DNA of 36,034 bases from DASQFQ01 sp038327685 (lineage in GTDB: Bacteria > Actinomycetota > Thermoleophilia > Solirubrobacterales > Solirubrobacteraceae), in assembly GCA_038327685.1 (NCBI GenBank), contig JBBQLH010000042.1:1-36034 (forward strand). Direction: 5' to 3'. A program made the position numbers and the translations under genes. Under the pieces are notes generated by a model. It was not told where the DNA came from. It saw only the letters and a list, made by a program, of their open reading frames with translations, and ran no database searches. This document shows, one piece after another, positions 33,201-36,034 of this stretch (positions are counted from its first letter, which is position 1; every line of letters begins with the position of its first letter).

Positions 33201-35771
33201 GCGCAGCGGCTCGGGCAGCGCCTCGACATGCTCGAGGCGTCGGTCGAGGAGCGCCATCACGGCGGGAACCTGTGATGGCGCGCGCTGGTGGGCGAGGAAG
33301 ATCCGGTAGACCGCCTCTTCGAGCTCCGGCCTGCGCTCCAGCTCGTACACGCCGTAGTGGGCCAGCGCGCGCGAGAGTCGGGCGACGAACGTCTCCGGCA
33401 GGCCCTCGCGCTTGACATCGAGCGAGTGGAGGTAGGACCGGAAGTGCTCGCGAGGGCTGCGGACGCGTTCGCCTTCCTCGTCGTCGAGGTCGTCCCGCTC
33501 TGCTGCCGGCCAGTTACGGGAGAGCTCAGCCAGGTCGGCGAAGATCGTGAGGATCTCGAGCTCGCCGTGAAGCAGCTCGGGATCATCGGGAGGCAGCTGG
33601 TTCCGTGTCTGCTGGAACTCGTCGACGAGCCGGCGGGCGTCCTCCACACTCACGTCAAAGCCCATGATCAGACTGCGCAGGGCGTTCAGATGCTCGCGCG
33701 CGAGGAGGCGGGCGTCGGGGTCCGATGCTACAGCCGACGCGCCGAAGGCGACCCGCGGGGCGTCGGGCGCCGCCGCGCCTTCGACGGCCGACGGCTCGAT
33801 GCTCACAAGCGGCGCTCCCGCGTCGACGTGGGTGCTGCCGGCTACGAGGACCTCCCGGACCCGCCCGCCATGTGAGGCCACGACCGTCATCTCCATCTTC
33901 ATCGCCTCAAGGACCGCGACCGGCGACCCTGCCTCCACCTCGTCGCCGGGGGCCACACTCACGGCCACGACGAGCGCCGGCGCGGGCGCCCGCACGACCC
34001 CTCCCTCGTCGCGCGACACGCGATGGGCGACCCCCTCGACCTCGACCAGGTGATCCAGGCCGTCGGTGACCGCGTCGACCGTGAACGCCCTGCCGCCGAT
34101 CGCAAGCCGGCGAGCGAAGCGGCGGAGGGGCTCGACGCGCACGTCGACGCTAGCGCCGTCGGCCTCGATCTTGTACCGACGGGGGCCGGTCTGCGCTGCA
34201 GCGAGACTGTAAGTCTGCCCTCGGTGGCGGAGGTCGACCGTCCGGCCGATGGCGTGGCTCGCCTGGGGCCGGCCACGAGTGGCGGCAGCGTAGAAGCCGC
34301 GGCGCTCGAGCTCCTCCTCGGAGTCGTACATGTCGATCGCGGCGGAAACCAGGGCGACGTCGGCGTGGCGCGTCGGGATGTGGCCGTCCGAGGCGACGAG
34401 GCGGTCCAGCCAGCCGGTGTCGGCCGTGGCGTCGACCATCTCCGGGCGGTCGAGCAGATCGAGCAGGAATGCCCTGTTCGTCGTCCCCGCGCGCACGACC
34501 ACGGTCGTCTCGGCCAGGGCACGACGCAAGCGCGCCCTCGCCTCGGCGCGGTTCCGCCCCCAGCCGATGATCTTGGCGACCATCGAGTCGTACTCAGGGG
34601 CGATGACGTCGCCTTCGGCGACGCCCGTCTCGACCCGCACCCCCGGACCTGAGGGCAGCACCAGGAGCTCGACCGTCCCGGGCGCTGGGGCGAAGCCCCG
34701 TTCGGGGTCCTCGGCGTTGAGCCGGGCCTCGATCGCGTGGCCGAACGCCGGTGGCGGCTCCCCCTCCAGGTGCCCGCCCCCAGCAACGTGGAGCTGCAGC
34801 TTCACGAGGTCGAGCCCCGTCGTCGCTTCTGTGACGGGGTGCTCGACCTGCAGGCGCGTGTTGACCTCAAGGAACGAGAAGGCCTGTTCGTCGGGTTGGT
34901 AGAGGAACTCGACGGTGCCGGCGTTGCGATAGCCGACCGACCGGGCGAGCTTGACGGCCGAAGCCCGCAGCTCGCGCTCCTGCTCGGCGCTGAGCGCCTG
35001 CGAGCTCGACTCCTCGATCACCTTCTGGTTGCGCCGCTGGAGCGAGCAGTCGCGCACGCCCGCTGCCCAGACGGCGCCGTGGTCGTCGGCGATGACCTGA
35101 ACCTCGACGTGGCGCGCGCCGGTGACCAGGCGCTCGATGAAGATCGTCTCGTCGGCGAAGGAGCGCAGCGCCTCGGCCCGGGCGCGCTCGAACGCCGGGG
35201 CCACCTCCTCCTCGGAAGCGGCGAAGCGGATTCCGCGCCCGCCCCCGCCGGCTCGGGCCTTGACTACGACCGGATAGCCGATCGTCCCGGCATGCTCGAC
35301 CGCGGCGTCCACCGTCTCCACCGGGCCGCCGCTCCAGGCGGCGACCGGCACGCCCACCTCCTCCGCGAACCGCTTGGCGTCGATCTTGTCGCCCAGACGC
35401 CGCATGACCTCGGGCGGCGGACCGATGAAGACGACGCCGATGCGAGCGCACAGCTGGGCGAAGGCGGGATCCTCGGCGACGAACCCCCACCCGACCCAGG
35501 CCGCGTCCGCGTCGCTCGCGCGGAGCGCCCGCTCGAGCTCGCCGTGGTCGAGGTAGGGACTCTCCCCGCCGATTGTCACCGCCTCGTCGGCCTCGCGCAC
35601 GAACATCGCTCGCCGCTCGGCCTCGGTGTGCAACGCGATCGTCCGCATCCCGCAGTCGTGCTCGAGGTTGAGCTCTCGTACCGCGCGTATGAGCCGCACC
35701 GCAGCCTCGCCGCGGTTGACGATCGCTACACGGCTGAATCCGGGGTCACCCGCCGAACGCCGCTCGGACAT
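30228..35771 (-). CDS. Single-chain multidomain acyl-CoA carboxylase (BC-BCCP-central-CT fusion), 1847 residues
   Basis: Domain order: biotin carboxylase at about 12-455 (RVAIVNRGEAAVRLIRAVRE; glycine loop KARAGGGGRGIRFA; catalytic EVNTRLQVEHPVTE); a linker; biotin carrier domain at about 600-670 with LEAMKMEM (biotinyl Lys625); a central helical region at about 690-1250 resembling the eukaryotic ACC central domain (SREHFRSYLHSLDVK-like, VPAVMALLDRRLEHV); and carboxyltransferase N and C lobes at about 1290-1847 (GGHSAGIVVGVV, GAKISMESGTENMDW, GGYPVTVLGIES, LFPRSSKKVTRAVNAASGNR, GGAFVVFSG). It takes HCO3- and ATP and carboxylates an acyl-CoA; acyl-chain specificity is not readable. Bacteria usually split these functions among 2-4 proteins. 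The start is ATG 35771, 26 bp inside the KAS III gene; phaC follows with an 8-bp overlap. The 5.5-kb frame is undamaged. Confidence 0.93.
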   Translation of the reverse strand: MSERRSAGDPGFSRVAIVNRGEAAVRLIRAVRELNLEHDCGMRTIALHTEAERRAMFVREADEAVTIGGESPYLDHGELERALRASDADAAWVGWGFVAEDPAFAQLCARIGVVFIGPPPEVMRRLGDKIDAKRFAEEVGVPVAAWSGGPVETVDAAVEHAGTIGYPVVVKARAGGGGRGIRFAASEEEVAPAFERARAEALRSFADETIFIERLVTGARHVEVQVIADDHGAVWAAGVRDCSLQRRNQKVIEESSSQALSAEQERELRASAVKLARSVGYRNAGTVEFLYQPDEQAFSFLEVNTRLQVEHPVTEATTGLDLVKLQLHVAGGGHLEGEPPPAFGHAIEARLNAEDPERGFAPAPGTVELLVLPSGPGVRVETGVAEGDVIAPEYDSMVAKIIGWGRNRAEARARLRRALAETTVVVRAGTTNRAFLLDLLDRPEMVDATADTGWLDRLVASDGHIPTRHADVALVSAAIDMYDSEEELERRGFYAAATRGRPQASHAIGRTVDLRHRGQTYSLAAAQTGPRRYKIEADGASVDVRVEPLRRFARRLAIGGRAFTVDAVTDGLDHLVEVEGVAHRVSRDEGGVVRAPAPALVVAVSVAPGDEVEAGSPVAVLEAMKMEMTVVASHGGRVREVLVAGSTHVDAGAPLVSIEPSAVEGAAAPDAPRVAFGASAVASDPDARLLAREHLNALRSLIMGFDVSVEDARRLVDEFQQTRNQLPPDDPELLHGELEILTIFADLAELSRNWPAAERDDLDDEEGERVRSPREHFRSYLHSLDVKREGLPETFVARLSRALAHYGVYELERRPELEEAVYRIFLAHQRAPSQVPAVMALLDRRLEHVEALPEPLRDEFHETLDRLIVAAQLRHPVIGELARSVRFRVFDQPVIDEARERVLAAARQQLRYLADHPDAHDHAERIEALVASPQPLTRLLAERVGGREGDGPLLELLTRRFYKIRALEEMHSSRIDGREFVTARYSLDDRRVQLIATLAEASELPAAAASVAALASDSPAPESVVDFYLHWSEPPPDADTMAAELSAAVNGAQLPPTVQRVAVAGSSRAGADVHHFTFRPGEGAFEEERVTRGLHPMIARRLHLWRLANFDVTRVPAVEDVHLFLCAARENPSDERLVALAEVRDLTPVRDASGRLTALPEPERVLAACLDGIRRVQAQRPPNKRLHGNRVLLYVWPSIEVPLDELLAVTRTLAPTTAGLGLEEVLIEARVPTPPDGELRNMANGFSYQPGVGVALSVAEPPTEPLPILDDYAQKALRARRRGTVYPYELVPELTRAGGTFTEYDLDGDGCLVPVERPAGGHSAGIVVGVVRTVTDRYPEGMVRVAIFGDPTKALGAIAEPECVRIMRALDLAEEMQVPVEWLAVSAGAKISMESGTENMDWISRVLRRLITFTQARGEINVVVAGINVGAQPYFNAEATMLLHTRGILVMTPDSAMVLTGKQALDYSGGVSAEDNFGIGGYDRIMGPNGQAQYWAADLAAACEILFAHYEHTYVAPGERFPRRAASTDPVDRDVRSYPHNAPNSDFTTVGDIFSMETNPERKKPFDIRAVMRAVADQDHRPLERWAAMAGAEGAVVFDAHLGGYPVTVLGIESRPLRRSGFLPADGPDQWTAGTLFPRSSKKVTRAVNAASGNRPLVMLANLSGFDGSPESLRKLQLEYGAEIGRAVVNFDGPIVFCVVSRYHGGAFVVFSGTLNDNMEVIAVEGSYASVIGGAPAAATVFVREVSARTDADPRVLELEASLDGAEGDERARLQVELADVRASVRSDKLGEVAAEFDGVHTVERALRVGSIDAIIPAARLRPHLIEAVERGIAHTLEPSLQEADRG

Positions 35772-36034
35772 CTTCCAATGTGGTAGCCGCGTTTCCTTCC
35801 AGAGCGGTCAGCAGGTCGGCCTGGTCGTCGCGCTCGGGGCGGATGATGGCGGGGTCGACGAGGATGATCGTGTAGCCGCCGACCGCGCCCGCCCCGAAGG
35901 CCGGCGTGAACACGCGCATCGGCCGGTCGATCACGCCCTCGCGCACGGCGTCGTAGATCGCGATCGGGATGCTGGCGGCGGAGACGTTCCCCACCTTGTC
36001 CACGTTGAAGTAGAGGTCATCGGCCTCGAGGCCG
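35746..36034 (-). CDS. 3-oxoacyl-ACP synthase III (KAS III/FabH-like), C-terminal part
   Basis: The frame is open from the window end and encodes the last about 95 residues: EADDLYFNVDKVGNVSAASI, then PIAIYDAVREGVI and FGAGAVGGYTIILV. The GN-V-SAAS-P segment carries the active-site Asn of KAS III, and FGAG--GG---L is the family's closing glycine motif. Such enzymes condense an acyl-CoA starter with malonyl-ACP (or release/transfer acyl groups in relatives). A tail of about 35 residues after LVDPAIIRP is longer than in FabH itself. The stop overlaps the carboxylase start by 26 bp, so it is the upstream member of the carboxylase-phaC transcript. Confidence 0.88.
   Translation of the reverse strand, partial: GLEADDLYFNVDKVGNVSAASIPIAIYDAVREGVIDRPMRVFTPAFGAGAVGGYTIILVDPAIIRPERDDQADLLTALEGNAATTLEDVRAAFGG

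Noticed and set aside
1..36034. CRISPR arrays, rRNA genes or a replication origin
   Set aside because: No regularly spaced repeats, no rRNA-like sequence and no cluster of DnaA-box-like sites were seen on reading through the window.

Overview
The window is high-GC DNA with many GTG starts, dense gene packing and 4-8 bp stop/start overlaps, typical of an actinobacterium. The mix of genes (a FAD oxidase/cyclopropane-synthase pair for methyl-branched fatty acids, a eukaryote-like single-chain acyl-CoA carboxylase, polyhydroxyalkanoate synthase, and a secreted protease with a basic tail) suggests Thermoleophilia/Solirubrobacterales. That placement is inference; no rRNA or other phylogenetic marker is present.

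Layout. 1-3.65 kb: the end of an unknown gene, a secreted cupin preceded by a berberine-bridge-oxidase remnant, and a large secreted M36-like metalloprotease. 3.7-6.8 kb: a histidine kinase, OmpR-type regulator and metallophosphoesterase, each overlapping the next by 4 bp, with a direct-repeat operator candidate in front. 6.8-10.0 kb (minus strand): an alcohol dehydrogenase lacking its Rossmann core, a GrpB-family protein, a membrane-anchored metallophosphoesterase and a Nudix hydrolase. 10.3-15.66 kb: a graveyard of gene pieces (5' half of tRNA-Thr, a frameshifted hypothetical gene, a Gfo/Idh/MocA tail joined to a permease head, a frameshifted ROK kinase, a GH65 tail joined to a zwf head, and a tRNA 3' half). 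The two tRNA pieces share a 14-bp sequence.

15.7-22.1 kb: an intact lipid island. A tightly coupled trio on the plus strand encodes a PmtA-like phospholipid N-methyltransferase, a phosphatidylserine-decarboxylase-like protein and a CDP-alcohol phosphatidyltransferase. Together these could run CDP-diacylglycerol to PS to PE to methylated PE/PC. It is flanked by two paralogous DMT-type membrane proteins and followed by a TmsB/TmsA-like pair expected to make 10-methyl-branched acyl chains. 22.1-28.1 kb: a PH-domain gene, a twice-frameshifted amino-acid permease, a heavily broken cyclic-nucleotide-phosphodiesterase-type gene, a complete IS481-family element (inverted repeats plus 6-bp target duplication, but an in-frame TGA in its transposase), a FUSC-type exporter with a frameshift, a second IS481 remnant, and an abnormal poly-G/poly-C patch that may be a sequence artefact. 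28.2-36.0 kb: a dodecin-like gene facing an intact minus-strand operon of ketoacyl-ACP-synthase III (partial), an 1847-residue fused acyl-CoA carboxylase and PHA synthase.

The intact regions concern membrane and storage lipids: head-group synthesis, acyl-chain methylation, malonyl/methylmalonyl-type extender supply and PHA polymerisation. Frameshifts and deletions are concentrated in the other segments, so either local decay or uneven sequence quality must be settled before the broken genes are called pseudogenes.
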